Positions 1 through 6,335 of a DNA stretch of 11,205 nt are shown in pieces (the stretch's first letter is position 1; each line of letters begins with the position of its first letter). This DNA comes from an uncultured Saprospiraceae bacterium. GTDB lineage: Bacteria; Bacteroidota; Bacteroidia; Chitinophagales; Saprospiraceae. Where the stretch lies: positions 1 through 11,205 of the forward strand of contig CALCSX010000347.1 of the NCBI GenBank assembly GCA_937894165.1, in the 5' to 3' direction. The translations under genes were made by a program, and so were the position numbers. Under the pieces are notes generated by a model. It searched no databases. It saw only the letters and a program-made list of their open reading frames with translations, and was not told the origin of the DNA.

Positions 1-4
1 GCAG

Positions 5-124
5 ATGTTTAAGTTGGTTTTTCGTTTTGTTTTGATTTTTGCCGGTATGACTAATTGTTGTATCGGCATTTTTATTGTTCTAGCTTCGGCTCAGCTACCG
101 GAGTTCTGGGTTAGGCAGTTCTAG
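5..124 (+). CDS. Possible truncated small membrane protein at left edge
   Basis: A short frame of 39 codons begins with ATG at 5 and ends with TAG at 122-124. The frame is also open to the left edge, so it may be the tail of a longer gene. The peptide is mostly hydrophobic (start MFKLVFRFVLIFAG, then IGIFIVLASAQLPEF) and could form one or two membrane helices. Its look recalls the N-terminal half of small two-helix Bacteroidota membrane proteins, in which case the stop would truncate it, but I cannot name a family. The protein is too short and the frame too weakly supported to be sure it is a gene. Confidence 0.25.
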   Translation: MFKLVFRFVLIFAGMTNCCIGIFIVLASAQLPEFWVRQF

Positions 125-146
125 ATTTTTAATACCGTGTTGTCAT

Positions 147-173
147 GATTTTTGCTTCCTTCGGGCAAAAATC
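147..173. repeat. Strong hairpin with TTCG-type loop
   Basis: Perfect 9-bp arms GATTTTTGC (147-155) and GCAAAAATC (165-173) enclose TTCCTTCGG, whose CC and GG can extend the stem around a TTC loop. It lies 22 bp after the stop of the left-edge ORF and could end that transcript. No T-tract follows on the + strand, so a classical intrinsic terminator is not supported. Confidence 0.5.
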
Positions 174-187
174 CCGCCAAAACCCAT

Positions 188-349
188 AGTGTCAATTCAA
201 TACCGTTTTTGTCGCCTAAATACTGGTCTTTTTTCATCTGTCCATCGTTAAAAAATATTTCCGTAGCTTAGACTATGCAAATATTTTTTGCCTCGACCAA
301 ATAAAAAAATACGTCGTCTTAAACGACACAACGGTAGAGAATTGACACT
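188..349. repeat. Long imperfect palindrome, MITE-like
   Basis: The outer ends are perfect 11-bp inverted repeats, AGTGTCAATTC (188-198) and GAATTGACACT (339-349). The match resumes inwards with TACCGTT (201-207) against AACGGTA (330-336) and TGTCG against CGACA. The centre is closed by another perfect 11-bp pair, AAAAAATATTT (250-260) and AAATATTTTTT (279-289). The two ~72-nt arms are therefore related over their whole length, and the element could fold as one long hairpin. There is no coding frame and no clear target duplication; a TA on both sides is possible. A copy-like fragment of the left arm (AATACCGTgtTGTC) lies at 131-144. This suits a non-autonomous palindromic element or a REP-type unit, but no relative is identified. 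Confidence 0.6.
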
Positions 350-368
350 TATTTTTATTCTTTTTCCA

Positions 369-411
369 GGGGTTTCACCCCGGGTTATTGACATTTAACC
401 CCATACGGGGT
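369..411. repeat. Two adjacent GGGGT/ACCCC hairpins
   Basis: GGGGT-TTC-ACCCC (369-381) and ACCCC-ATAC-GGGGT (398-411) are two perfect 5-bp stems with 3- and 4-nt loops, in opposite arm order, so the four arms can also pair with one another. This is intergenic. No function can be read from the sequence. Confidence 0.5.
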
Positions 412-426
412 AAGTGTAAAGAGGTT

Positions 427-504
427 AATGCCTGCGGCATTTTTGGTTGCTCACAGATTACACGGATTACACAGATTTGGCACAGATGGAATGCCTGCGG
501 CATT
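427..504. repeat. Duplicated AATGCC-TGC-GGCATT micro-hairpin
   Basis: The 15-mer AATGCCTGCGGCATT occurs twice, at 427-441 and 490-504. Each copy is a perfect 6-bp inverted repeat around a TGC loop. A variant, AGCC-TGC-GGCT, is at 756-766 just before the 15-bp array. A run of 9-bp CACRGATTA units (452-489) lies between the two copies. Confidence 0.6.
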
Positions 505-530
505 TGTTTTTAGCCACGGATGCACGAATG
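452..530. repeat. 9-bp CACRGATTA direct repeats and related CACGRATG pair
   Basis: CACAGATTA (452-460), CACGGATTA (461-469), CACAGATTT (470-478) and CACAGATGG (481-489) form a degenerate 9-bp tandem array. A similar 8-bp pair, CACGGATG/CACGAATG, is at 515-530. The array has no open frame of useful length. Confidence 0.6.
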
Positions 531-590
531 GTAGGTCGTAGGTGGTTTCAAGTGTATAACACAGAAAATACGTAAGCATGCATTGGTGAA

Positions 591-617
591 ATTATTTAGA
601 ATTATTTAGAATTTAGA
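591..617. repeat. ATTATTTAGA tandem repeat
   Basis: Two exact 10-bp copies (591-600, 601-610) are followed by a partial copy ATTTAGA (611-617). This is a simple AT-rich tandem repeat with no visible role. Confidence 0.5.
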
Positions 618-642
618 ATATTGGAATATATATCCTCGTCCC

Positions 643-755
643 ACACCATCCCGCATCAGTGATGTGCAATAGTGACGAACGACAGTGAGGCAGTCCGAAG
701 GACCGAGCGAAGAGCGAGCTATGGAACGTAACGACCCGAAGGGGGATGCCGGTGT
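643..755. repeat. GC-rich element with inverted-repeat ends
   Basis: A block visibly richer in G+C than its surroundings is bounded by ACAC-CATCCC (643-652) and GGGATG-CC-GGTGT (743-755), which pair apart from a two-base bulge. Inside are a CATCA-G-TGATG palindrome (654-664), a GTCC-GAA-GGAC hairpin (693-703), and repeated GAGCGA and CGAAC/CGAAG words. There is no open frame and no match to tRNA, tmRNA or RNase P that I can recognise. It could be a palindromic repeat unit or a structured RNA. The boundary pairing is what I can support. Confidence 0.45.
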
Positions 756-981
756 AGCCTGCGGCTGTTTATCGTTTCACTGTTTAGCACTATGTTGTTT
801 ATTGCTTCGCGGTTTATAGTTTCACTGTTTATATGCTACGCAGTTTATCGTTTCACTGTTTATAAGTGACCTTTTGAAAGCTATGCTATTTAATAGAACA
901 ATTTTATAAACCCTATAAACTCCATAAACCCCATAAACCTTTAACAGTTTATCGTTTCACTGTTTAGCACTTCGTTGTTTA
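752..981. repeat. 15-bp phased GTTTAT array, two blocks
   Basis: GTTTA starts at 767, 782, 797, 812, 827, 843 and 858, a 15-bp step with one of 16, and again at 947, 962 and 977. The 20-mer GTTTATCGTTTCACTGTTTA occurs exactly at 767, 843 and 947, with a one-base variant at 812. Blocks 767-801 and 947-981 match at 33 of 35 bases. After each GTTTA(T) comes a 7-mer of the form GTTTCAC, ACTATGT, GCTTCGC, GCTACGC or ACTTCGT, whose first two bases are always complementary to its last two. The two blocks are separated by AT-rich DNA and a 9-bp ATAAAC array. Confidence 0.65.
906..940. repeat. 9-bp ATAAACYCC tandem repeat
   Basis: ATAAACCCT (906-914), ATAAACTCC (915-923), ATAAACCCC (924-932) and ATAAACCT (933-940) form an unbroken 9-bp tandem array. 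Its core ATAAAC is the reverse complement of the GTTTAT that begins each unit of the flanking 15-bp array, so the transcripts of the two could pair. Confidence 0.6.
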
Positions 982-986
982 TAGCT

Positions 987-1019
987 GGATTCTCGAGTCG
1001 GCATTTCGACTTCAAATCC
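987..1019. repeat. Two-stem hairpin followed by T-rich stretch
   Basis: GGATT (987-991) pairs with AATCC (1015-1019), and inside it AGTCG (996-1000) pairs with CGACT (1007-1011) around GCATTT. ATTATTTTT follows at 1021-1029. The form is terminator-like on the + strand, but no gene lies within 800 bp upstream, so its role is open. The remaining 1030-1174 stretch is AT-rich leader of lgt with no clear box. Confidence 0.35.
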
Positions 1020-1174
1020 GATTATTTTTCTCTAGCGGCAAAAGGCTATCAACTCGCAGCTTACACCTGTCAATTCCCTTTAAAAACCCTAGTCTTCATA
1101 AAAAACCCCCTATCTATATTTATTTCTCTATTAAAAATGTAATTTTATCTCTGATTAGCTAAAAACCACATTTT

Positions 1175-2380
1175 ATGTTTCCAGATTTATCCTATATTCT
1201 GCATTTTCTGATCGGAACAGAGCCGGACAACGTATTCAGTATAGTAAAAAGTTTCGGGATGATGCTGGCGATCGCTTTCGTGGCGGCGGCATATCTCTTC
1301 CGACTGGAGCTGTTGCGCAAGGAGCGGGAGGGCCTGATGCTGCCTGTCGAAGAGGAGGTTTCGGACAAGAAATATACAACTTCGACCTACATTTTCAATG
1401 CTTTCGTGGGATTTGTCATCGGTTACAAGCTCCTGTATTGGATCGGGAATACGGCTGAGGTAAGTGCTGACTTTCAGGCTTTTCTGATCTCGGGAGTGGG
1501 AAGTCCACTTGGGGGTATGTTGGGCGCAATAGCGGGTTTTCTACTCATAAAATATCTGGCGCGAAACGAAAAAGAGGAGGCAGTGGTGAGAAAGGTAATG
1601 GTCTATCCACATGAAAGGGTAGCTGATATCACTTTCCTGGCGGCAATATCGGGTGTGGCGGGTGCGAAACTGTTCGCCATCTTCGAAAGCTCGGAGACTT
1701 TGGCATCCTTCCTTCAAAACCCGGTAGATACGATATTTTCCGGAAGCGGTTTAGCGATTTATGGCGGTTTAATAGTGGCGTTTTTAGTCCTTTTCCAATA
1801 TTTCAAAAAGAAAAAAATCAAGGCCATCCACGCCATGGACGCGGTGGCTCCGTCTCTCATCATCGCTTACGGTATTGGTAGGATGGGTTGTCAACTTTCG
1901 GGAGATGGCGACTGGGGTATCGAAAATATGAACCCAAAGCCGGGTTGGTTGAGCTGGTTGCCGGATAGCTTGTGGTCATTCACCTACCCGCATAATGTAT
2001 TGAATCAGGGCGTTCCGATAGAGAATTGCGATTGGAATTATTGTATGGAATTGGCTGTGCCGGTGTATCCAACGCCTGTTTATGAGACAATTTTAGCTTT
2101 CATTATTGGTGGTTTTCTATGGAGTATTCGGAAGAAGCTGAGAGTGCCGGGGATGTTGTTCTTCATTTATGTATTTTTCAACGGTCTGGAGCGGTTTTTC
2201 ATTGAAAAAATCAGGGTGAATGATAAAATTATCATTTTCGGAGCAGAATTGACGCAAGCAGAGATCATTTCTTCCATTCTTATGTTAATAGGAATATCCG
2301 GATTATTATATCTGTGGAAATACGGTAAACCGGAACCTGTTAAAGTCGAAGAAGTTAAGAATGAACCAAAGGAAAGTTGA
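1175..2380 (+). CDS. lgt: Prolipoprotein diacylglyceryl transferase
   Basis: Lgt is the inner-membrane enzyme that moves diacylglycerol from phosphatidylglycerol to the lipobox cysteine of prolipoproteins, the first step of lipoprotein maturation. The 401-residue protein is polytopic, with hydrophobic segments throughout. It carries the Lgt signature region GIGRMGCQLSGDGDWG (about residues 233-248, Arg236), a GLAIYGGLI motif (Tyr196 where E. coli has its essential His) and a C-terminal RFFIEKIRVND motif. The usual Asn-Phe and Glu of the E. coli signature are replaced by Cys-Gln and Asp. As I recall, this is the normal Bacteroidota form. It is longer than the E. coli enzyme (about 290), the extra length being an N-terminal region plus a charged tail (KPEPVKVEEV). 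The ATG at 1175 gives a plausible membrane-starting protein. It overlaps nadB by 20 bp. Confidence 0.93.
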   Translation: MFPDLSYILHFLIGTEPDNVFSIVKSFGMMLAIAFVAAAYLFRLELLRKEREGLMLPVEEEVSDKKYTTSTYIFNAFVGFVIGYKLLYWIGNTAEVSADFQAFLISGVGSPLGGMLGAIAGFLLIKYLARNEKEEAVVRKVMVYPHERVADITFLAAISGVAGAKLFAIFESSETLASFLQNPVDTIFSGSGLAIYGGLIVAFLVLFQYFKKKKIKAIHAMDAVAPSLIIAYGIGRMGCQLSGDGDWGIENMNPKPGWLSWLPDSLWSFTYPHNVLNQGVPIENCDWNYCMELAVPVYPTPVYETILAFIIGGFLWSIRKKLRVPGMLFFIYVFFNGLERFFIEKIRVNDKIIIFGAELTQAEIISSILMLIGISGLLYLWKYGKPEPVKVEEVKNEPKES

Positions 2381-3971
2381 TGTTATTATACTGGGAACCG
2401 GTGTTGCCGGTTTCAGTTTAGCCATAAAATTAGCGCAGGAAAGGCCGAATCTTGATATTGCAGTTTTTGCCAAGGCCGAAGCCGGGGAGAGCAATACCAA
2501 ATATGCTCAGGGCGGGGTGGCTGCTGTCTGGGATTTGAGCATTGATTCTTACGAGAAGCATATTGCGGATACACTTGATGCCGGTGATGGACTTTGCGAT
2601 ATCGAAGTGGTGGAAATGGTGGTGAAAGAGGGTCCTGAGCGAATTAAGGAATTGATTTCATGGGGTGCGAGATTTGACAGGGAGAAGAATGATAGAGATT
2701 ACGATCTGGCGAAGGAAGGCGGTCATAGTGAGAGCAGAATATTACACTACAAAGATCTGACAGGTTGGGAGATTCAAAGAACCTTAATTGAAAAAGTTGC
2801 TACCTTTCCTAATGTAAGGGTGTACGAGCATTACTTTGCCGTAGATTATATCACTCAGCATCATCTAGGCTACAGTGTGACTCGGGTTACGCCGGATATT
2901 ACATGCTATGGTGTTTATTTGTACAATATCGAGACGGATGAGGTGGAGACATGGCTTTCAAATACTACTGTGGTAGCGACGGGTGGTGCGGGGCAGGTAT
3001 ATAAGACGACGACAAACCCTTCAATAGCAACAGGCGATGGGATAGCGATGATTTACAGGGCGAAAGGGCGGGTAGCGAACATGGAAATGGTTCAGTTTCA
3101 CCCCACGGCTTTTTATAATATACAAGGGGAGAATCCTGCTTTTCTTATTTCTGAAGCTGTACGTGGTTTTGGAGCCATTTTAAAGACGCAAGACGGTCTG
3201 GAGTTTATGCATAAGTATGACAAACGCGGATCTTTAGCACCCAGGGATATTGTAGCGAGGGCGATAGATAATGAGATGAAGGCGCGTGGGGAGGATTTTG
3301 TGTATTTGGATTGTACTCATCTGGACAGGGCGGCTTTTGTGGATCATTTCCCGACGATTTATGAGCATTGCCAGAAGCAAGGCATTGATGTTTTTACGAT
3401 GATGATCCCTGTAGTTCCGGCATGTCACTATTTGTGTGGGGGGATTGACGTGGATTTAAGCGGGCGAACTTCAATTCACAATTTATATGCTTGCGGAGAA
3501 TGTTCGAATACAGGGTTGCATGGTGCGAACCGATTGGCAAGCAATTCGTTGTTGGAGGCATTGGTTTATTCCGATGGCATAAAGAAGGAAGTTTTAAAAA
3601 GTGTTGATGTGCAGCGGAACATTCCTGAAATTCCGAATTGGGACAAGAAGGGCACTACTGCACCACAAGAGATGATTTTGATCACGCAAAGTTTGAAGGA
3701 GCTGAAGGACATTATGAGTTCTTACGTGGGTATTGTGCGGAATGGGCTTAGACTAAGAAGGGCTTCGAATCGGCTATATCTATTATATGAGGAGACGGAG
3801 GATTTGTATCAACGCACGACGATTTCTCCGCAGTTGTGTGAATTGAGAAATTTGATTACTATCGCTTATCTGATCACGAGGTCGTCGGTATTGCGTAAGG
3901 AGAGCAGGGGCTTGCAGTTCAATACAGATTTTCCGGAGAAGAAGGAGTTTATAGAGGATTCTTTGTTGTGA
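2361..3971 (+). CDS. nadB: L-aspartate oxidase (NAD biosynthesis)
   Basis: NadB is the cytoplasmic FAD enzyme that oxidises L-aspartate to iminoaspartate, which NadA turns into quinolinate in de novo NAD synthesis. The 536 residues match the usual ~540. In order: an N-terminal dinucleotide-binding fold with GTGVAG (12-17), KYAQGGVAAV, EGGHSESRILH, ATGGAGQVY, GRVANMEMVQFHPTA, ISEAVRGFGAIL, LAPRDIVARAI, CHYLCGGIDVD, and the FAD-site HGANRLASNSLLEALV, all typical of this family and distinguishing it from fumarate reductase flavoproteins by context and length. The ATG at 2361 lies inside the end of lgt, so translation is probably coupled. nadA and nadC are not in the window. Confidence 0.95.
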   Translation: MNQRKVDVIILGTGVAGFSLAIKLAQERPNLDIAVFAKAEAGESNTKYAQGGVAAVWDLSIDSYEKHIADTLDAGDGLCDIEVVEMVVKEGPERIKELISWGARFDREKNDRDYDLAKEGGHSESRILHYKDLTGWEIQRTLIEKVATFPNVRVYEHYFAVDYITQHHLGYSVTRVTPDITCYGVYLYNIETDEVETWLSNTTVVATGGAGQVYKTTTNPSIATGDGIAMIYRAKGRVANMEMVQFHPTAFYNIQGENPAFLISEAVRGFGAILKTQDGLEFMHKYDKRGSLAPRDIVARAIDNEMKARGEDFVYLDCTHLDRAAFVDHFPTIYEHCQKQGIDVFTMMIPVVPACHYLCGGIDVDLSGRTSIHNLYACGECSNTGLHGANRLASNSLLEALVYSDGIKKEVLKSVDVQRNIPEIPNWDKKGTTAPQEMILITQSLKELKDIMSSYVGIVRNGLRLRRASNRLYLLYEETEDLYQRTTISPQLCELRNLITIAYLITRSSVLRKESRGLQFNTDFPEKKEFIEDSLL

Positions 3972-3976
3972 GTTGT

Positions 3977-4011
3977 TAGCTGCGAGCTGAGAGCCTCGAG
4001 CTACTAGCTGA
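3977..4011. repeat. GAGCTnn heptamer array after nadB
   Basis: Five in-phase 7-bp units: TAGCTGC, GAGCTGA, GAGCCTC, GAGCTAC, TAGCTGA. The array begins 5 bp after the nadB stop. Confidence 0.6.
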
Positions 4012-4017
4012 ATTTTT
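3978..4017 (+). terminator. Possible nadB terminator within the heptamer array
   Basis: AGCTGCGAGCT (3978-3988) can pair with AGCTACTAGCT (3999-4009) with a few mismatches, followed by AATTTTT (4011-4017). The position just after the stop suits lgt-nadB transcript termination, but the stem is imperfect. Confidence 0.3.
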
Positions 4018-4061
4018 GTGGACAGGTGTTTCTATTATTGTAGATAATTTGAAGGATAAAT

Positions 4062-4106
4062 GAGCTTTGGGGAGCTTTGAGCTTTTAACCTCTAGCTGCG
4101 AGCTGA
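4062..4106. repeat. Second GAGCTnn heptamer array
   Basis: GAGCTTT (4062-4068) is followed after three bases by five in-phase units at 4072-4106: GAGCTTT, GAGCTTT, TAACCTC, TAGCTGC, GAGCTGA. The last two are the same pair that opens the array at 3977. Confidence 0.6.
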
Positions 4107-4122
4107 TTATTATGTAAGTTTT

Positions 4123-4211
4123 GTTTCACTCAACATGAATTTTTTACCACCAAGAAGGCACAGAGTTCACAAAGCTAGACAATGTTCGTTTCACTCATCA
4201 AGATTTTTTAC
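4123..4211. repeat. Direct repeat GTTTCACTCA...TTTTTTAC
   Basis: GTTTCACTCAACATGA plus ATTTTTTAC (4123-4147) recurs as GTTTCACTCATCAAGA plus TTTTTTAC (4188-4211), differing at a few bases. The spacer holds ACCACCAAGAAGGCACAGAG-like 9-bp words. No gene is involved. Confidence 0.5.
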
Positions 4212-4343
4212 GCAAAGCATGCGAAGGGAGGATGCAAAGGTGGCGTAGAGTCTACAATTTACTGCGTAAATAGATCGGAGCAACTAGGGCAAAAGTTGCA
4301 AACTTGCGCCAGCAATGAAATTTATAAATAATATTTTTGGAAA

Positions 4344-4379
4344 CATTAAGGAATTAAGGACATTAAGGTTTACATTAAG
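4344..4379. repeat. ATTAAGGA short tandem repeat
   Basis: ATTAAGGA (4345-4352), ATTAAGGA (4353-4360), C-ATTAAGG (4361-4368) and ATTAAG (4374-4379) form a degenerate 8-9-bp array. Confidence 0.5.
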
Positions 4380-4517
4380 AGCTTAACTAGTTGTTCATAT
4401 TTATGAACATTCTCAGATGAAAATTAACTAAGGGCTAGCCACTAGAGGTTGTTAGGCCATAACTACTTTTATTATTAACTCATTTACTAATCAAATAAAT
4501 TAAAACTCTAAATAAAA

Positions 4518-5006
4518 TCAAACCCTATTTTTTATCAGATAAATGGTAGTAAAGGTAGCGGCGAGACCGAGGGTAAGACCAAGGAGAAACTTGGGTTTTT
4601 GGAAGAATCGCTCTTTCTCGCTATGTAGTCGATCTGTAAGCCACTTGAAATCTAATCGAAGCGGTTGCTCAACAAACCATTCTGTTCTTTCATCAACCAC
4701 ATCTCTTAAATATTTTACAGGAACTTTCCAGGTGAAGAGACTATGATTGGATTCACCGGGTTTCACTTTAAGTTTTTGCTTATCGAGATTGTAGGTGATG
4801 TCAAACTCATCGATAATGTTATCGGGACTTTCTTCGTAGACAAGTGCTGTAAAATGAATATTACCGGTGGTAAAATCGCCGAGTTTTTTAGCTAATTTGG
4901 AATATATCTTATTGGGATTTTCGCTAAGGGCGCGATGGCATACGTCAATATAGCCTTTCATCAATCTCTCTGTCTCTGTATGTTTATCTGCTGTTTTCTT
5001 ACTCAT
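4518..5006 (-). CDS. Unrecognised tail-anchored small protein
   Basis: I do not recognise this 162-residue protein. From the chosen start MSKKTADKHT it has a charged helical N-terminus with Cys23-His24, a soluble middle with strand-like stretches (GNIHFTALVYEES, EFDITYNL) and the aromatic sequence TEWFVEQPLRLDFKWL (108-123). A single C-terminal membrane helix (about 140-158) is followed by KNRV, so it is likely held in the inner membrane by its tail with the rest in the cytoplasm. The frame runs upstream to an ATG at 5138, but that would overlap the preceding SDR gene and adds a low-complexity leader, so ATG 5006 is preferred. It is third in a leftward unit, 103 bp after the SDR gene. Confidence 0.7.
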   Translation of the reverse strand: MSKKTADKHTETERLMKGYIDVCHRALSENPNKIYSKLAKKLGDFTTGNIHFTALVYEESPDNIIDEFDITYNLDKQKLKVKPGESNHSLFTWKVPVKYLRDVVDERTEWFVEQPLRLDFKWLTDRLHSEKERFFQKPKFLLGLTLGLAATFTTIYLIKNRV

Positions 5007-5109
5007 GACCAATAGTTTTAATAATGAAAAAAATGTATCACTACTAAATGGTAAACAAGATATTTTCAATGGTGGTTTAGAAGTGAAGAGATTTCCATCC
5101 AATAAACAT

Positions 5110-5778
5110 TTACCAATCGGCCTCTTTATCGTCTTCAATATTCCAGAATACGCCTGTTTCGAAATTTTTCATAGCAAAATTATAGATTCTATCAGCAGAT
5201 TCATGAGGGGCAAGTCTGCCGTTGATGGTGCTGGGAGCAATGGTAGTTCTGACCCAGCCGGGATGAAGGGCGGCGGTGATGTAGGAGGTGCCGGGGCGAT
5301 TTGCCAATATTTTGGTATACATATTCACGGCAGCTTTGGACATGCGGTAGGCGACGGAATCAGAACTATTGCAGGATTCGATCGAGCCCATATCTGAGGA
5401 AATGTTGATGATTTTGGCGTCGGGGGCGAGTAGAGGAAGCAGTTTTTCGGTCAGGGAAACGAGTCCGAAGACATTGATATCGAAAGTTTCTTTCATGCTA
5501 ATGGGATCGGGGTAAATGTGATCCAGGTCGGGACCGATACCGGCATTATTGATTACGATATCGATAGATGTTTCGGTCTTTTCTAGTTCATGAGCTACTT
5601 TTTCAATGTCGGAGTATTCTCCCAGATCGAGACTGATAAATCGGAAGTTGACATCTTCCAGGTCGCCGGTAATAGAAGTGCGGGAGGCGCCGATGACGAA
5701 ATATTTTTCCTTCAGGAATTTCTGAGCCAGCGCTAGACCAATTCCGCGGGAGGCGCCGGTGATGAGGACTGTTTTCAT
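5110..5778 (-). CDS. SDR-family oxidoreductase
   Basis: A classical short-chain dehydrogenase/reductase of 222 residues, cytoplasmic and NAD(P)-dependent; the substrate cannot be read. Motifs: cofactor loop TGASRGIG (7-14), with Arg11 in the TGASRGIG loop and Ser-Arg at 32-33 hinting at NADP(H); NNAG (77-80); active-site Asn102; Ser127/Ser128 in NISSDMGS; Tyr144 and Lys148 in YRMSK; and PGWVRT (173-178). The short form with the HPGWV sequence resembles C-factor/sniffer-type carbonyl reductases. It starts 20 bp after the stop of the DUF421 gene and is probably co-transcribed with it. Confidence 0.9.
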   Translation of the reverse strand: MKTVLITGASRGIGLALAQKFLKEKYFVIGASRTSITGDLEDVNFRFISLDLGEYSDIEKVAHELEKTETSIDIVINNAGIGPDLDHIYPDPISMKETFDINVFGLVSLTEKLLPLLAPDAKIINISSDMGSIESCNSSDSVAYRMSKAAVNMYTKILANRPGTSYITAALHPGWVRTTIAPSTINGRLAPHESADRIYNFAMKNFETGVFWNIEDDKEADW

Positions 5779-5798
5779 GGTTTTTTCTGATTTATATA

Positions 5799-6335
5799 TT
5801 AAGATGGGGGAAAATTTTGTATTTCTTGCAGGATAGAGGATGAATTATTGATTTTAGAATTATTTTTTGTGATAATAGTTATATCACCGGTAGGTTCGAG
5901 AATGATAAGGGAAATTTCGTCAAGATCGGCGATATTTTGTTTTCTAGCTACCATGAACACCTCTTCGTGGGTCATTCGCTGGTGTTTCATCTCACTTTCC
6001 AAGAATTTATCATTGTAAAAAAGCAACGTGGGACTGCTGCGAATGAGGTTTTTTACCTTTTCGGAGCGAACGGAGAGCCAAGTAAGGCAAAATTGTATGC
6101 CTATAAGTACTAGAAAGGCAAGCATACCATCGGCGAGGGTGATATTTTTATTGAGGGCAACCGCGGCGAGGGCTGAGCCTAGCGCGATGGTTATGATGAG
6201 ATCGAAGGCATTCATCTTGGTGAGTGTTCGCTTGCCAGAACTCCGTAAAAAAACCACCATTGAAAAATATGCCAGGGTGGTCAGGATAAAAGTGCGCAGG
6301 AGACTTTCCCATGAGTCGAAAAAGATGTTTTCCAT
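5799..6335 (-). CDS. DUF421 (YetF-like) membrane protein
   Basis: A 178-residue protein of the DUF421/YetF family, whose molecular function is poorly known (B. subtilis members are membrane proteins, some tied to spore germination or stress). Three hydrophobic segments (about 11-30, 42-61, 66-88) are followed by a cytoplasmic-type domain. Family marks include RSSGKRTLTKMNAFDLIITIALGS (about residues 31-54), the loop with SPTLLFYNDKFLESEM (101-116) and the alpha/beta piece with MTHEEVFMVARKQNI and LDEISLIILEPTGDITII. First gene of the leftward unit; the 208-bp gap to the next rightward gene must contain promoters for both directions. Confidence 0.88.
   Translation of the reverse strand: MENIFFDSWESLLRTFILTTLAYFSMVVFLRSSGKRTLTKMNAFDLIITIALGSALAAVALNKNITLADGMLAFLVLIGIQFCLTWLSVRSEKVKNLIRSSPTLLFYNDKFLESEMKHQRMTHEEVFMVARKQNIADLDEISLIILEPTGDITIITKNNSKINNSSSILQEIQNFPPS

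Larger units (their letters stand above)
3972..4517. other. Convergent intergenic region, 546 bp, no gene
   Basis: No open frame of note on either strand. It contains two heptamer arrays, a 24/25-bp direct repeat (4123-4147, 4188-4211), 8-9-bp words such as ACGCAAAGC/ATGCGAAGG/ATGCAAAGG near 4210-4240, ATTAAGGA units (4344-4379), and small palindromes GCAACT...AGTTGC (4280-4299), GTTCAT-ATTT-ATGAAC (4393-4408) and GGCTAGCC (4433-4440). It separates rightward nadB from the leftward unit ending at 4518, so terminators for both are expected here; only a weak one is visible. Confidence 0.6.

Noticed and set aside
767..981. CRISPR array
   Set aside because: The 20-bp repeat recurs, but the spacing is only 15-30 bp of related sequence, with no unique spacers and no cas genes.
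987..1019. tRNA gene suggested by GGATTC...AATCC
   Set aside because: No acceptor, D or anticodon arms can be built around it.
5007..5138. N-terminal extension of the tail-anchored protein to ATG 5138
   Set aside because: It overlaps the SDR gene and gives a non-protein-like leader; ATG 5006 is cleaner.
5005..5397. Rightward ORF antisense to the SDR gene
   Set aside because: It runs opposite a clear SDR gene, is compositionally odd and matches no family.
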